Below, piece by piece: positions 26,798-35,952 of a stretch of 64,000 nt of DNA. The stretch is taken from contig NZ_QOCG01000022.1 in the NCBI RefSeq assembly GCF_003318235.1, forward strand, positions 62,001 through 126,000, read 5' to 3'. The translations under genes were made by a program, and so were the position numbers. The notes below the pieces were generated by a model. It was not told the DNA's origin and did no database searches. It was given only the letters and a program-made list of their open reading frames with translations. The DNA is from Loktanella sp. D2R18 (GTDB taxonomy: Bacteria > Pseudomonadota > Alphaproteobacteria > Rhodobacterales > Rhodobacteraceae). Every line of letters begins with the position of its first letter. Within the stretch, counting starts at the first letter, position 1.

Positions 26798-27358
26798 TTA
26801 CAGCGCCTCACCTTCAAGTTGCAATTGCAAGCGCGCGACCGCATCCATGGTCGGAACCGACTGCGGATTGATCGCAAGAATCATCTGATACAGCTCTAAC
26901 GCATCCTCGGGGCGCTGAAGATCCTCCATAATCACGGCCAAGCCATCAATTGCGCGGAATTGGCGCGGATCGATTTGCAAAACCCGCGCAATATCGTTCA
27001 ACGCAGGCCCGGTAAGTCCCAATATGTAATAGGCAGACGCGCGTCCAAAATAGCCACCTGCAAAATGCGGCGCATGATCGATCAACGCGGTATAATGCTC
27101 AACCGCAGCCTCAGGGTTACCGTCCAAAAGCGAATCTGCCCCGCGCTGCAAAAGCAAATCCATCGCCGGTGAGCGGCTTTTGTCCCAGGTCGCGAATATT
27201 TCATCCTCAATCGCTGCATATGCGCCTGCATCCGCGGCGAGCAGGTCTTGATATAATTCGTCCAGCGTCGTTTCTTGGGCCAGCGCAGGTAAGGAAAACC
27301 CGACTGCCAATGAAAGTGCCGTAACGATACGTTTGATGCGATGTGTCAGCGTAACCAT
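26798..27358 (-). CDS. TPR-repeat exported protein
   Basis: A 186-residue protein with a signal peptide (ALSLAVGFSLPALAQET) and three to four tetratricopeptide-like repeats (AAVEHYTALIDHAPHFAGGYFGRASAYYILG, PALNDIARVLQIDPRQFRAIDGLAVIMEDLQRPEDALELYQMILAINPQSV). Likely a periplasmic scaffold; partner unknown. Start chosen at 27358 (MVTLTHR); an upstream methionine exists at 27391. It is read toward the Suv3 gene, 27 bases before it on the same strand. Confidence 0.85.
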   Translation of the reverse strand: MVTLTHRIKRIVTALSLAVGFSLPALAQETTLDELYQDLLAADAGAYAAIEDEIFATWDKSRSPAMDLLLQRGADSLLDGNPEAAVEHYTALIDHAPHFAGGYFGRASAYYILGLTGPALNDIARVLQIDPRQFRAIDGLAVIMEDLQRPEDALELYQMILAINPQSVPTMDAVARLQLQLEGEAL

Positions 27359-27431
27359 AAAGACCAATGTAACGCAGAACGCGGCCAACACCAGAGGGAG
27401 GCCGCCACATCAACCAAGAAGGACGAAAAAT

Positions 27432-27722
27432 ATGAGCGATGTTGTGACCGAGGCCGTAGCCGCCCTGAACGCAAAAATGGACGGCGCGGGCTTTGATGGC
27501 GCTGCAAAGTTTGTGATCGAAGGCGAAGGTGCGATTGTCATCGACGCTGATGGCGCACGCGCTAGCGACGACGATGCAGATGTGTCACTGACCGCAGACA
27601 CCGAAACATTTAAAGCGATCCTTGATGGTGAACTGAACCCAACAACCGCCTTTATGACAGGCAAGCTGACGGTTGATGGCGACATGGGTCAAGCAATGAA
27701 GCTCGCGAGCGTATTAGGATAA
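27432..27722 (+). CDS. SCP2 sterol-binding domain protein
   Basis: A 96-residue protein of the SCP2 lipid-binding fold, with the family ending FKAILDGELNPTTAFMTGKLTVDGDMGQAMKLASVLG. Single-domain SCP2 proteins bind acyl chains or other hydrophobic ligands. The ATG at 27432 lies after GGACGAAAAAT; the open frame begins at 27333 without family sequence. The next gene begins two bases after its stop, so it is cotranscribed with the alpha/beta hydrolase, which suggests a lipid-related pair. Confidence 0.92.
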   Translation: MSDVVTEAVAALNAKMDGAGFDGAAKFVIEGEGAIVIDADGARASDDDADVSLTADTETFKAILDGELNPTTAFMTGKLTVDGDMGQAMKLASVLG

Positions 27723-27724
27723 AC

Positions 27725-28678
27725 ATGGAAACGGCACCCCTTTTTGACGACATTGCACATGGACCCGCAGGTGGTGCCGCCCATTGGTTGAAAACTTCTG
27801 ACGGGCTGCGCATTCGCGTGGGCCATTGGAACAAATCAAATGCGCAAGGAACGGTTCTTATCTTTCCGGGGCGCACAGAATTTATCGAAAAATACGGCGC
27901 AACCGCCAAAGCGCTGCATGATCGTGGCTTTGCCTCTGTTGTTGTCGATTGGCGCGGGCAAGGTATATCGGACCGGATGACCCCGAACCGCGCAATTGGC
28001 CATGTTGGCAGTTTTCGCGACTTTCAGTATGATGTCGCGGCGGTCGTTGCCTATGCGAAGGCGCAAAACATGCCGAAACCCTATTTCTTGATCGGCCATT
28101 CGATGGGCGGCTGCATTGGGTTGCGCGCCTTGAATGAAGGGCTTGATATCAAAGCGGCGATGTTTTCTGCGCCGATGTGGGGCATTCAGATGTCTGTCGC
28201 GCTGCGCCCCATTGCTTGGGGGCTTTCGGCCGTCAGCCGCCAGCTTGGCTTTGACGAAACACTGGCGCCGGGCCAGTTTGAACAACCCTACGTGCTGCGC
28301 GCCGCCTTTGAAGGCAATGCGCTGACCAATGATCGGGCAATGTTTGAAACATTGGGCGATCAACTACGCAGCCATCCTGATCTGGCGCTTGGCGGGCCGT
28401 CACTGCGCTGGCTGAATACGTCGCTGCGTGAAATGCACCGCCTGAATCAGCTGCAATCACCGCAGAACATCCCCTGCCTGACGTTCCTTGGCAGTAACGA
28501 AGCCATCGTTGACCCAACCCGGATTCGCGAACGTATGGGGCGTTGGCCAAACGGAGAACTACGGCTTATCGCGGGGGGGCAACATGAAATGCTCATGGAT
28601 CGTGCCGTTCAAACAGAAATGATTGACGCAGCCGCCGCACATTTTGAAGCGGCAATACGCGCCAAAGTGATCGCCTAA
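27725..28678 (+). CDS. Lysophospholipase-like alpha/beta hydrolase (PldB family)
   Basis: A 317-residue serine hydrolase of the monoacylglycerol lipase/PldB type. The nucleophile elbow GHSMGGCIG (Ser near residue 123) and the preceding VVVDWRGQGISDR motif are characteristic; the catalytic Asp and His probably lie in FLGSNEAIVDP and GGQHEML. Substrate may be lysophospholipids or acylglycerols. It follows the SCP2 gene by two bases, consistent with joint lipid handling, and is followed by a stem-loop. Confidence 0.92.
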   Translation: METAPLFDDIAHGPAGGAAHWLKTSDGLRIRVGHWNKSNAQGTVLIFPGRTEFIEKYGATAKALHDRGFASVVVDWRGQGISDRMTPNRAIGHVGSFRDFQYDVAAVVAYAKAQNMPKPYFLIGHSMGGCIGLRALNEGLDIKAAMFSAPMWGIQMSVALRPIAWGLSAVSRQLGFDETLAPGQFEQPYVLRAAFEGNALTNDRAMFETLGDQLRSHPDLALGGPSLRWLNTSLREMHRLNQLQSPQNIPCLTFLGSNEAIVDPTRIRERMGRWPNGELRLIAGGQHEMLMDRAVQTEMIDAAAAHFEAAIRAKVIA

Positions 28679-28688
28679 ATCGATACGC

Positions 28689-28715
28689 GCTGGGGGCTTT
28701 CAACTGCCCCCCAGC
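28689..28715 (+). terminator. Stem-loop after the PldB-like gene
   Basis: GCTGGGGGC (28689-28697) pairs with GCCCCCCAGC (28706-28715) with one unpaired C. No T-run follows, so it may be a weak terminator. It lies 10 bases after the stop and 35 before pepF. Confidence 0.5.
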
Positions 28716-28749
28716 ACACCTATGTTATGCCCAAACAACGAGGTATGAC

Positions 28750-30567
28750 ATGAATTTCCCAACACCTGTATTTGACGCGAACGCCCAAGGTGGCAAAAGT
28801 TTCGGCGACCTGCCCGAATGGGACCTGACCGACCTTTACGCCAGCCCTGATGCACCGGAATTGATCCGTGATTTGGCCTGGCTGGATACGGAATGCGCGG
28901 CATTTGCGGCGGATTACGCGGGCAAGCTTGCGACGCTTGAAGCGGCAGGGCTGCTGCAAGCGGTCCAGCGCTATGAACAAATTGACGTGATCGCAGGGCG
29001 GATCATGTCCTTTGCGGGGCTGCGCTATTACCAGATCACCACTGATAGCGACCGCGCTAAATTCATGGCCGATTGCCAAGACCAGATCACCAACGCAACC
29101 ACCCCGCTTGTATTTTATGGTTTGGAATTCAACCGGATAAACGACGATCATCTCGCAGGCCTATTGGCAGACAACGTGGATTTGGCACGTTATAAACCCG
29201 TGTTTGACCGCATGCGTGCGATGAAGCCACACCAACTGTCAGACGAGCTGGAACAGTTTTTACATGACCAGTCCACCGTTGGGGCCGCAGCTTGGAACCG
29301 TCTGTTTGATGAAACAATGGCCGGGCTCGAATTTGATGTGGATGGTGAAACGTTGAACCTTGAAGCCACGCTAAACCTCTTAACCGAACAAGACCGCGCA
29401 AAACGCGAAGCCGCAACCCATGCGCTGGCCGCCGTGTTCCAAGACAACATCAAAACCTTTGCCCGCGTCCATAACACGCTAGCCAAAGAGAAAGAGATCG
29501 AAGACCGCTGGCGCAAAATGCCAAGCCCACAGGCCGGTCGGCACCTATCGAACCACGTAGAACCCGAAGTGGTCGAGGCCCTACGCAATGCCGTTGTTGC
29601 CGCCTACCCCCGCCTGTCGCACCGCTATTATGCACTTAAGGCAAAATGGCTTGGGCTAGAGCGGATGCAAACATGGGACCGCAACGCGCCGCTGCCGATG
29701 GAAACCACGCGCACCGTCGATTGGGACGAAGCCCGCGAGACCGTAATGACCGCCTACGCCGATTTTGACCCCAAAATGGCTGAAATCGCACAGCCGTTCT
29801 TTGACAAAGGCTGGATTGACGCCGCCGTCAAACCCGGCAAAGCCCCCGGCGCATTTGCCCACCCAACCGTCACGCCTGTCCACCCCTATGTGATGCTCAA
29901 CTATTTGGGCAAACCACGCGACGTGATGACATTGGCGCATGAATTGGGCCACGGTGTGCACCAGGTGCTTGCCGCTGAGCAGGGTGAACTGCTGTCATCT
30001 ACTCCGTTGACATTGGCCGAAACGGCCTCTGTCTTTGGCGAGATGCTGACATTCCAAAAACTACTGGACGGGGCCAAAACCAAAGAAGAACGCAAAGTCC
30101 TGCTCGCCGGTAAGGTCGAGGATATGATCAACACGGTCGTGCGCCAGATCGCGTTTTATGACTTCGAATGTAAACTACACGCGGCCCGCGCCGAAGGCGA
30201 ACTCACACCCGACGACATCAATGCGCTGTGGATGTCGGTGCAGGCGGAATCACTGGGCGAGGTGTTCGATTTTGCACCCGGCTATGAAACCTTCTGGTCC
30301 TACATCCCGCATTTTGTGCATTCGCCCTTCTACGTCTACGCCTATGCGTTCGGCGACGGGCTGGTGAACGCGCTTTACGCGGTCTACGCCGAAGGCGACC
30401 CAGACTTTCAAACCAAATATTTCGACATGCTGCGCGCAGGTGGGTCCAAACACCACAAAGACCTGCTGGCCCCCTTCGGGCTAGACGCGTCAGACCCGAA
30501 ATTCTGGGACAAAGGCCTATCCATGATCGAAGGCTTCATTGATGAACTCGAAGCAATGGAAGACTAA
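28750..30567 (+). CDS. pepF: Oligoendopeptidase F family (M3) metallopeptidase
   Basis: A 605-residue cytoplasmic zinc peptidase that cleaves oligopeptides. The zinc site is visible as TLAHELGHGVHQVLA (HEXXH near residue 396), with the third ligand in ETASVFGEML. Other family signatures include NYLGKPRDVMT, the IAFYDFECKLHAARAEGELT helix and FVHSPFYVYAYAFGDGLVNALYAVY. It is preceded by AACGAGGT, stands alone, and ends with a GC-rich hairpin. Confidence 0.94.
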   Translation: MNFPTPVFDANAQGGKSFGDLPEWDLTDLYASPDAPELIRDLAWLDTECAAFAADYAGKLATLEAAGLLQAVQRYEQIDVIAGRIMSFAGLRYYQITTDSDRAKFMADCQDQITNATTPLVFYGLEFNRINDDHLAGLLADNVDLARYKPVFDRMRAMKPHQLSDELEQFLHDQSTVGAAAWNRLFDETMAGLEFDVDGETLNLEATLNLLTEQDRAKREAATHALAAVFQDNIKTFARVHNTLAKEKEIEDRWRKMPSPQAGRHLSNHVEPEVVEALRNAVVAAYPRLSHRYYALKAKWLGLERMQTWDRNAPLPMETTRTVDWDEARETVMTAYADFDPKMAEIAQPFFDKGWIDAAVKPGKAPGAFAHPTVTPVHPYVMLNYLGKPRDVMTLAHELGHGVHQVLAAEQGELLSSTPLTLAETASVFGEMLTFQKLLDGAKTKEERKVLLAGKVEDMINTVVRQIAFYDFECKLHAARAEGELTPDDINALWMSVQAESLGEVFDFAPGYETFWSYIPHFVHSPFYVYAYAFGDGLVNALYAVYAEGDPDFQTKYFDMLRAGGSKHHKDLLAPFGLDASDPKFWDKGLSMIEGFIDELEAMED

Positions 30568-30574
30568 GTGTTTA

Positions 30575-30598
30575 GGCGGCGCTTCAAACCGCGCCGCC
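30575..30598 (+). terminator. Stem-loop after pepF
   Basis: GGCGGCGC (30575-30582) pairs perfectly with GCGCCGCC (30591-30598) around an 8-base loop, 8 bases beyond the pepF stop. There is no T-run. Confidence 0.5.
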
Positions 30599-31019
30599 CA
30601 CTGATCAACACCGGACATTCGCGACAAGTTGATGGAATGCCTTCGTTGCGGACAAAGCGCCGTTTCGCTGCGGCTGCGCCAACGACCGTTTTTGACGTTG
30701 ATTTTCAAACTAGATAATGACCTCCGATTTACGGGTAGTTCCCGTCGAAGCACAATGGCTTCCTAAAAATTCGCAAAGGAAATCCACCAGCCGCCTTTTT
30801 CAACGCTATCCGGACTTTCTGACCTTCGCGTCGATCAGCCGATTAGCTGCTTGCAGCGCATTGAGTGCAGCCGTTTCTAACGCTTAAGCGTTTGTGTGCT
30901 TCAGCTTCCATTATAGAGAATTGGCGGCATGGTGCGGTGCTGCACAAAATCTTAGTGGAACTCTTCGGCTGCCAATTTGTTGATCCGACGAAGTCAACCT
31001 GAACAGAAAGGATCACAAA
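30599..31019. other. Non-coding stretch between pepF and the DUF892 gene
   Basis: About 420 bases without a recognised gene. On the minus strand (about 30810-30878) a 22-codon open stretch with coding-like composition ends in a stop (reading ...LQAANRLIDAKVRKSG); this may be the worn C-terminus of a lost gene. The last 20 bases hold the AAAGGATC ribosome binding site of the next gene. Nothing else was recognised. Confidence 0.4.
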
Positions 31020-31514
31020 ATGACGATGCAATCCCTTGAAGACGTGTACCACGATCAGTTACGGGATCTGTGGAGTGCCAACAAGCAATCTCTTGAAATC
31101 GTGACTGAACTGGGACGTGCTGCACAGGACAAAAGCCTGTCCGAAGCGTTGATTGCCGGCACCAACGGCATCCAAGATGGCATAGAAAAGATTGCCGAAG
31201 TCTGCCAGAAGCATGGCATCAAACCCAATGGTGAGCATTGCATGGGCATGGCAGGTCTGGTGAAAGAAGCCAAAGCGCATGCACTCAATGAATCCTTTGG
31301 TGATGATGATACGCGCGATGCAGTGATTATCACGCAATATCAGCGCATGGTGCATTACGGTCTGGCGGGGTACGGTTGTCTCGTCGCATTTGCCAACCGG
31401 TTGGGTCACGATGGCGACGGTGCGGTATTGCAGGAGTGCCTCGACAAGACATATGACGGCGATCGCACTATGACCGAGATAGCATCCGGAGGTATAAACG
31501 CAGCAGCCGCGTAG
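31020..31514 (+). CDS. DUF892 (YciE/YciF-type) ferritin-like protein
   Basis: A 164-residue four-helix protein of the DUF892 family (SLEDVYHDQLRDLWSANKQSLEIVTELGRAA, MAGLVKEAKAHAL, DAVIITQYQRMVHYGLAGYGCLVAFANRLG, LDKTYDGDRTMTEIA). Family members form ferritin-like dimers with a putative diiron site and are typically induced by general or osmotic stress. Glu and His residues consistent with metal binding are present, but I did not verify the full ligand set. It has AAAGGATC upstream and a strong terminator downstream, so it is monocistronic. Confidence 0.9.
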   Translation: MTMQSLEDVYHDQLRDLWSANKQSLEIVTELGRAAQDKSLSEALIAGTNGIQDGIEKIAEVCQKHGIKPNGEHCMGMAGLVKEAKAHALNESFGDDDTRDAVIITQYQRMVHYGLAGYGCLVAFANRLGHDGDGAVLQECLDKTYDGDRTMTEIASGGINAAAA

Positions 31515-31536
31515 AATTGAATTTCGTAGATGTTAG

Positions 31537-31570
31537 GGGCCGCCGCCTGTCGTAGCGGCGGCCCGTTTCG
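31537..31570 (+). terminator. Intrinsic terminator after the DUF892 gene
   Basis: A perfect 10-bp GC stem GGGCCGCCGC (31537-31546) with GCGGCGGCCC (31555-31564) is followed by GTTTCGTT. Confidence 0.8.
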
Positions 31571-32006
31571 TTATGTTCCGTCTGGTAGATCTGCCTGTCC
31601 GCGGTGTGCTATAGATAGACAAACCAAGAGGCCAAGGATGCACAACGTCAATTTATAGATGCAATGTGTTTATCTTATGCCTATCTTGAAAATATTTTGG
31701 CTAGACACTGCGTCAGGGTTAATCATGCGAAATTGAACCGCGGGATTGTGAAATATCCACCTTTAATGGCCCCAAGAGCACGGCAATAGTGCGACCCACA
31801 AGCTGTCGCTAAAGGGAGAAATTGTCTTGGGAGGGCATTGTTTGCTTTCCCAAACCGGACTTTCGCTGCTAGGCAGAAAGCTGGTAAAATGGGCTCGAAG
31901 CAGGCTTTCGCTGCGTTTCATTTTAACGTCAGCTATACCAGTTTTCTCGTTCTGGCCCCGCACGCACGATGAAAGTCAAAATCGATTGACCTTCATTTCA
32001 TTTCCT
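31571..32006. other. Non-coding stretch between the DUF892 gene and mraY
   Basis: About 435 bases with no credible gene. Frames on both strands stay open for 60-75 codons (around 31763-31963 on minus and 31827-32054 on plus) but neither has a ribosome binding site or family character. The segment from about 31730 to 31980 contains two similar pieces with GCTTTCGCTGC- and TTTCGCTGCTAGGCAGAAAG-like sequences and looks like a dispersed intergenic sequence, which is only an impression. It marks the point where the dcw cluster stops. Confidence 0.4.
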
Positions 32007-33089
32007 CTACCGCACCTTCAGCGTCGCCAGCCCGATCATCGCAAGGATCAGTGATATGATCCAGAAGCGGATCACGATTTGCGGTTCGGCCCAGCCTTTT
32101 TTCTCGTAGTGGTGGTGAATTGGTGCCATGAGGAACACGCGTTTTCCGGTGCGCTTGAAATACAGCACTTGGATAATCACGCTGAGCGCTTCGGCGACGA
32201 ACAAACCGCCGACAATGGCCAGAACGATCTCGTGTTTGGTGGCTACCGCAATCGCGCCAAGTGCGCCGCCCAAGGCCAATGACCCTGTATCGCCCATAAA
32301 CACGGCGGCTGGCGGGGCGTTGTACCACAAGAACCCAAGCCCGCCCCCGATCAGCCCCGCAGAAAACACGAGGATTTCGCCGGTTTGCGGCACATAGTGG
32401 ACATCAAGATATTCGGTAAAATCGGTCCGGCCTACAGCATAGGCGATGATCCCAAATGTCGCCGCGGCGATCATCACAGGCATAATTGCAAGCCCATCTA
32501 GCCCATCAGTCAGGTTCACTGCATTCGCGGCACCCACAATCACGACCACACAAAATGGCACGAACAGAATGCCCAAATTAATCAACGTGTCTTTAAAGAC
32601 GGGCAAGGCAAGCTGATTGGTCAAATCGTCAGGGTGATAGGCCGCCGCCCAGTAACCCGCGATGGCGGCAATCAGAATACCCAACAAAATCCGCACCTTA
32701 CCTGAAACACCGGCCGTATTCTGTTTGGACACTTTGGCATAGTCATCCGCAAACCCAATCGCCGCAAACGACAGGGTCACAAAAAGCACCATCCAGACAA
32801 ACGGATTATCCAGCCGCGCCCATAGCAGGGTCGAAAAGGTCAATGCCCCCACAATGAGTAGCCCGCCCATGGTTGGCGTGCCCGCTTTGACAAAATGCCC
32901 TTCGGGGCCGTCGTCACGGATCGGTTGGCCTTTGCCCTGTTTACGCCGCAACACATTGATCAGCGGCGGCCCAAAGATGAACCCAAACAGCAAGGCCGTC
33001 ATAAACGCGCCACCCGCCCGGAATGTAATATAACGGAACAAATTGAAAAAATCGCCGCCATCTGACAGTGACGTAAGCCAATAAAGCAT
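32007..33089 (-). CDS. mraY: Phospho-N-acetylmuramoyl-pentapeptide-transferase
   Basis: Makes lipid I from UDP-MurNAc-pentapeptide and undecaprenyl phosphate at the inner membrane. The 360-residue polytopic protein has the signature motifs [32 protein letters not shown] and the [11 protein letters not shown] loop. It lies 8 bases after murF and is the last gene of this dcw block; murD, ftsW, murG and murC do not follow. Confidence 0.97.
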   Translation of the reverse strand: MLYWLTSLSDGGDFFNLFRYITFRAGGAFMTALLFGFIFGPPLINVLRRKQGKGQPIRDDGPEGHFVKAGTPTMGGLLIVGALTFSTLLWARLDNPFVWMVLFVTLSFAAIGFADDYAKVSKQNTAGVSGKVRILLGILIAAIAGYWAAAYHPDDLTNQLALPVFKDTLINLGILFVPFCVVVIVGAANAVNLTDGLDGLAIMPVMIAAATFGIIAYAVGRTDFTEYLDVHYVPQTGEILVFSAGLIGGGLGFLWYNAPPAAVFMGDTGSLALGGALGAIAVATKHEIVLAIVGGLFVAEALSVIIQVLYFKRTGKRVFLMAPIHHHYEKKGWAEPQIVIRFWIISLILAMIGLATLKVR

Positions 33090-33097
33090 AAAATATC

Positions 33098-34459
33098 CTA
33101 TTCTTCTTGCGGGCGGCGATGCCCGAGTTTGCGGATGGCGTCAACGACCAGCGTCGTTTTACTACTCGCTGTGCCTTTTACCAAGACAACATCGCCCGCA
33201 TCGACCAGCTTTGACACTTGCGGGGCAAGGTCTGATGCCGTTTGCGCCCATTGGCCGCGTTGATGCTGCGGCAATGCACGCCAAAGCGGGTAGATCTGCG
33301 GACCAATGCAGTGAACCTGATCTAGTTTTTGTAAATATTCATTTGCCGCCAAGTTGCGGTGTAGCACCGCAGACTGCGTATTGACGCCGCCCATGTCGCC
33401 TAGAAACGCGACCCGCCGTCCTTTAACAATGCGCCCGACGTTATCGTTGGGTTTGCTTGTCGCAATGACTTCGAACGCGGTGTCCATCGTAGCAGGGTGT
33501 GCATTGGCCGCGTCGTTAATAAGGCGGAGCGTTTCACCGTCGCGGGCCGGATCAAGCACGATGTTTTCGATACTGCCGCGCCCGGCGGGCGGCGCCCATC
33601 GCGCCAGATCAAGCGTAGCAGTCACCGGATCGGCGCCAATGGCCGTCACCGCAGCCAAAGCCCCAAGCGCATAAAGTGCGAATTGCCGCCCCGGCACACC
33701 AAGTTTGAACAGGTAATCCTGTCCCATGCCTTTGGCCATCACAACCGTGACATCCGCCCCGAGCCGAACCTGCCGCAATGTCCAATCATTACCCGCCGCG
33801 CCAAACCTGATCACCTGCCTTTGTGCGATACTGGCATCCAGTTCTTTGGTAGGGGTATCTTCACCGTGAAATATCACAAAACCATCAACGCTAAGCCCGG
33901 TCGCAATCAAAGCTATCTCGGCGGCGGTCACATCCGCCCCCATAACCAGCGCGACCTGTGGCTGTAGCAGTCGCACAAGCTGTGCAGTCTCTTTTGCACG
34001 ACCCGCGCAACATTTTATCACGGCAAAATCTGCCTCTTGCGGCAACGTTGCGAGAGCAAGTGCTACATTCTGCCCTAGCGCAAGCGGCGCATGGCAGCGC
34101 CCCTGCCCTGCCAACATCTCATGCAACATCCCAACCGTCGCAGTTTTGCCGGCAGATCCGCTAACGGCCACAATTTTCGCGCGGCTACGAAACCGGGCGG
34201 CGCGGGCCAGATCAGCAAGCGCGGCGCGCGGATCAGCGACCTTAAGCTGCGGCTGGGTAATGTCTTTATCGATGTCGCTGACAATTGCCGCAACCGCCCC
34301 GTTCGCAAAGGCTGTTTTGACCGCACCGTTCACCGCGACAAACAGATCACCCGGTTTGGTGGTATCAGCATCAGTGCTGATGCCAAACGCATTCCAATCA
34401 TCTGACCCTTGGCTGCCGATCGCTGCGATCACATCTTCGCCGGCCCAAAGCGCTGTCAT
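33098..34459 (-). CDS. murF: UDP-MurNAc-tripeptide--D-alanyl-D-alanine ligase (MurF), strongly diverged
   Basis: MurF adds D-Ala-D-Ala to UDP-MurNAc-tripeptide. Position between murE and mraY, length (453 residues) and the C-terminal domain ([56 protein letters not shown]) identify it. The ATP loop is kept ([10 protein letters not shown]). However, the central catalytic region is unlike typical MurF: the usual YNNxxGxPLTL reads [14 protein letters not shown], the usual ExGMNxxGEI reads [12 protein letters not shown], and the usual AHLExF segment reads ADVTAAEIA. The N-terminal substrate-binding domain is also shortened. The frame is intact. It may be inactive or altered, with another MurF elsewhere. 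Start overlaps the murE stop by four bases. Confidence 0.85.
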   Translation of the reverse strand: MTALWAGEDVIAAIGSQGSDDWNAFGISTDADTTKPGDLFVAVNGAVKTAFANGAVAAIVSDIDKDITQPQLKVADPRAALADLARAARFRSRAKIVAVSGSAGKTATVGMLHEMLAGQGRCHAPLALGQNVALALATLPQEADFAVIKCCAGRAKETAQLVRLLQPQVALVMGADVTAAEIALIATGLSVDGFVIFHGEDTPTKELDASIAQRQVIRFGAAGNDWTLRQVRLGADVTVVMAKGMGQDYLFKLGVPGRQFALYALGALAAVTAIGADPVTATLDLARWAPPAGRGSIENIVLDPARDGETLRLINDAANAHPATMDTAFEVIATSKPNDNVGRIVKGRRVAFLGDMGGVNTQSAVLHRNLAANEYLQKLDQVHCIGPQIYPLWRALPQHQRGQWAQTASDLAPQVSKLVDAGDVVLVKGTASSKTTLVVDAIRKLGHRRPQEE

Positions 34460-35940
34460 ATCCGGCCATCCAAAACGGCGACAGCCATGCTTGCCTGTTC
34501 GACATCATCAAATGGCAGCACCGTATCACCAATGGTCTGGCCCGTTTCGTGCCCCTTGCCCGCGATAAGTAGCGCATCGCCGGGACGCAGCATATCAACA
34601 GCACGCAAGATCGCCTCGGCTCGGTCCCCAACTTCGGATACCTCCGCCGCATCCTCGGCAACGGCCCCTCCCAATACAGCGGCACGGATCGCGGCCGGAT
34701 CTTCGGAGCGGGGGTTATCGTCAGAAACGATCACGATATCCGCGTGCTGCGCCGCCGCAGCCCCCATCAATGGTCGCTTGCCCGTATCCCGGTCCCCGCC
34801 AGCGCCCACAATCGCGATGATCCGCCCCATCACATGGGGGCGCATCGCGGTCAGGGCGGTTTTCACGGCGTCCGGCGTATGGGCGTAATCCACAAACACG
34901 GCAGCCTCGTTTTCGCGGGTCGCGGCAAGCTCCATCCGGCCATGTACGGTGCCCAAATGCGGCAGCGCATCAAACACGTCCTGAGGCTCCGCCCCCGCCG
35001 CGATGACAAGCCCAGCAGCCAGCAACACGTTATCCGCCTGAAACCCGCCAATCAGCGCAAGCCGCAGATGATGTGGCTTGCCTTGCCATTCAAACAACAC
35101 GTCTTGGCCTGTCGCGTCAAAACGCTGCCCCATCAGACGCAAACGCGCGGCGTCAACACGGCCGACGCCAATGACTTCTTGGCCGCGCTCCGCGCAGATC
35201 TGCGCAACCAGCGTGCCTCTTGGGTCATCAAGATTGACTACCGCCACACCATCATCGGCCAAAACGCGGGTAAACAGACCCATTTTCGCATCAAAATACG
35301 CATCAAAGGTTTCGTGATAGTCTAGATGATCTTGGGTGAAATTTGTGAATCCGGCCGCCGCCAAGACCACGCCATCAAGACGGCGCTGATCCAAACCGTG
35401 GCTGGAAGCCTCCATCGCGACATGGGTCACGCCGTTTTGCGTGGCCTGCGCCATAACACGGTGCAAGGTGATCGGTTCAGGTGTGGTATGGCGCAGCGGA
35501 TGGGTCCACGCCCCTTCAACGCCAGTGGTCCCGATATTCACACCGGCGAGGTCCATTTCCTCCCAGATTTGGCGGCAGAATGTCGAAACGGACGTTTTCC
35601 CGTTCGTCCCGGTCACCGCAACAACAGTTTGCGGATGCGGGCCAAACCAAAGTGACGCGGTTTGCGCCAGCGTCTGGCGTGGGTCTTGTGCGACAATGAC
35701 AGCAACGCCAGCATCTATCAGCACGTCAGCGGCAATCTGCGCGCCTTTTGCATCAGTCAAAATCGCGGCTGCACCCATATCTACCGCTTTTGCGATGAAA
35801 TTGCCACCATGCACAGTGGCGCCGGGCAAAGCTGCAAAAAGATCACCGGGGGATACGTTGCGGCTGTCCACGGTCAGCCCTTTGATCTGGGCCTCGCGAC
35901 CGCCTTGCGCCGTCAGCCCCAGTTCCGCCAGTGTTTTCAT
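34456..35940 (-). CDS. murE: UDP-MurNAc-L-Ala-D-Glu--meso-diaminopimelate ligase
   Basis: Adds meso-diaminopimelate to the stem peptide. The 494-residue protein has the N-terminal GLTVDSRNVSPGDLFAALPGATVHGGNF, the P-loop VTGTNGKTSVSTF, EASSHGLDQRRLDG, FTNFTQDHLDYH, VFVDYAHTPDAVKTAL and the DAP-specificity motif DNPR (SDDNPRSEDPAAI). Unlike its neighbour murF it is fully canonical. It overlaps murF by four bases and follows ftsI by 12 bases. Confidence 0.97.
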   Translation of the reverse strand: MKTLAELGLTAQGGREAQIKGLTVDSRNVSPGDLFAALPGATVHGGNFIAKAVDMGAAAILTDAKGAQIAADVLIDAGVAVIVAQDPRQTLAQTASLWFGPHPQTVVAVTGTNGKTSVSTFCRQIWEEMDLAGVNIGTTGVEGAWTHPLRHTTPEPITLHRVMAQATQNGVTHVAMEASSHGLDQRRLDGVVLAAAGFTNFTQDHLDYHETFDAYFDAKMGLFTRVLADDGVAVVNLDDPRGTLVAQICAERGQEVIGVGRVDAARLRLMGQRFDATGQDVLFEWQGKPHHLRLALIGGFQADNVLLAAGLVIAAGAEPQDVFDALPHLGTVHGRMELAATRENEAAVFVDYAHTPDAVKTALTAMRPHVMGRIIAIVGAGGDRDTGKRPLMGAAAAQHADIVIVSDDNPRSEDPAAIRAAVLGGAVAEDAAEVSEVGDRAEAILRAVDMLRPGDALLIAGKGHETGQTIGDTVLPFDDVEQASMAVAVLDGRI

Positions 35941-35952
35941 TGTATGCCTCGA

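Noticed and set aside
30810..30878. Short coding-like stretch upstream of the DUF892 gene
   Set aside because: Only about 22 codons, no start, no ribosome binding site; mentioned as a possible relic only.
31763..32054. Open frames of 60-75 codons in both directions before mraY
   Set aside because: No ribosome binding site, no recognisable domain, and low protein-like character; treated as non-coding.
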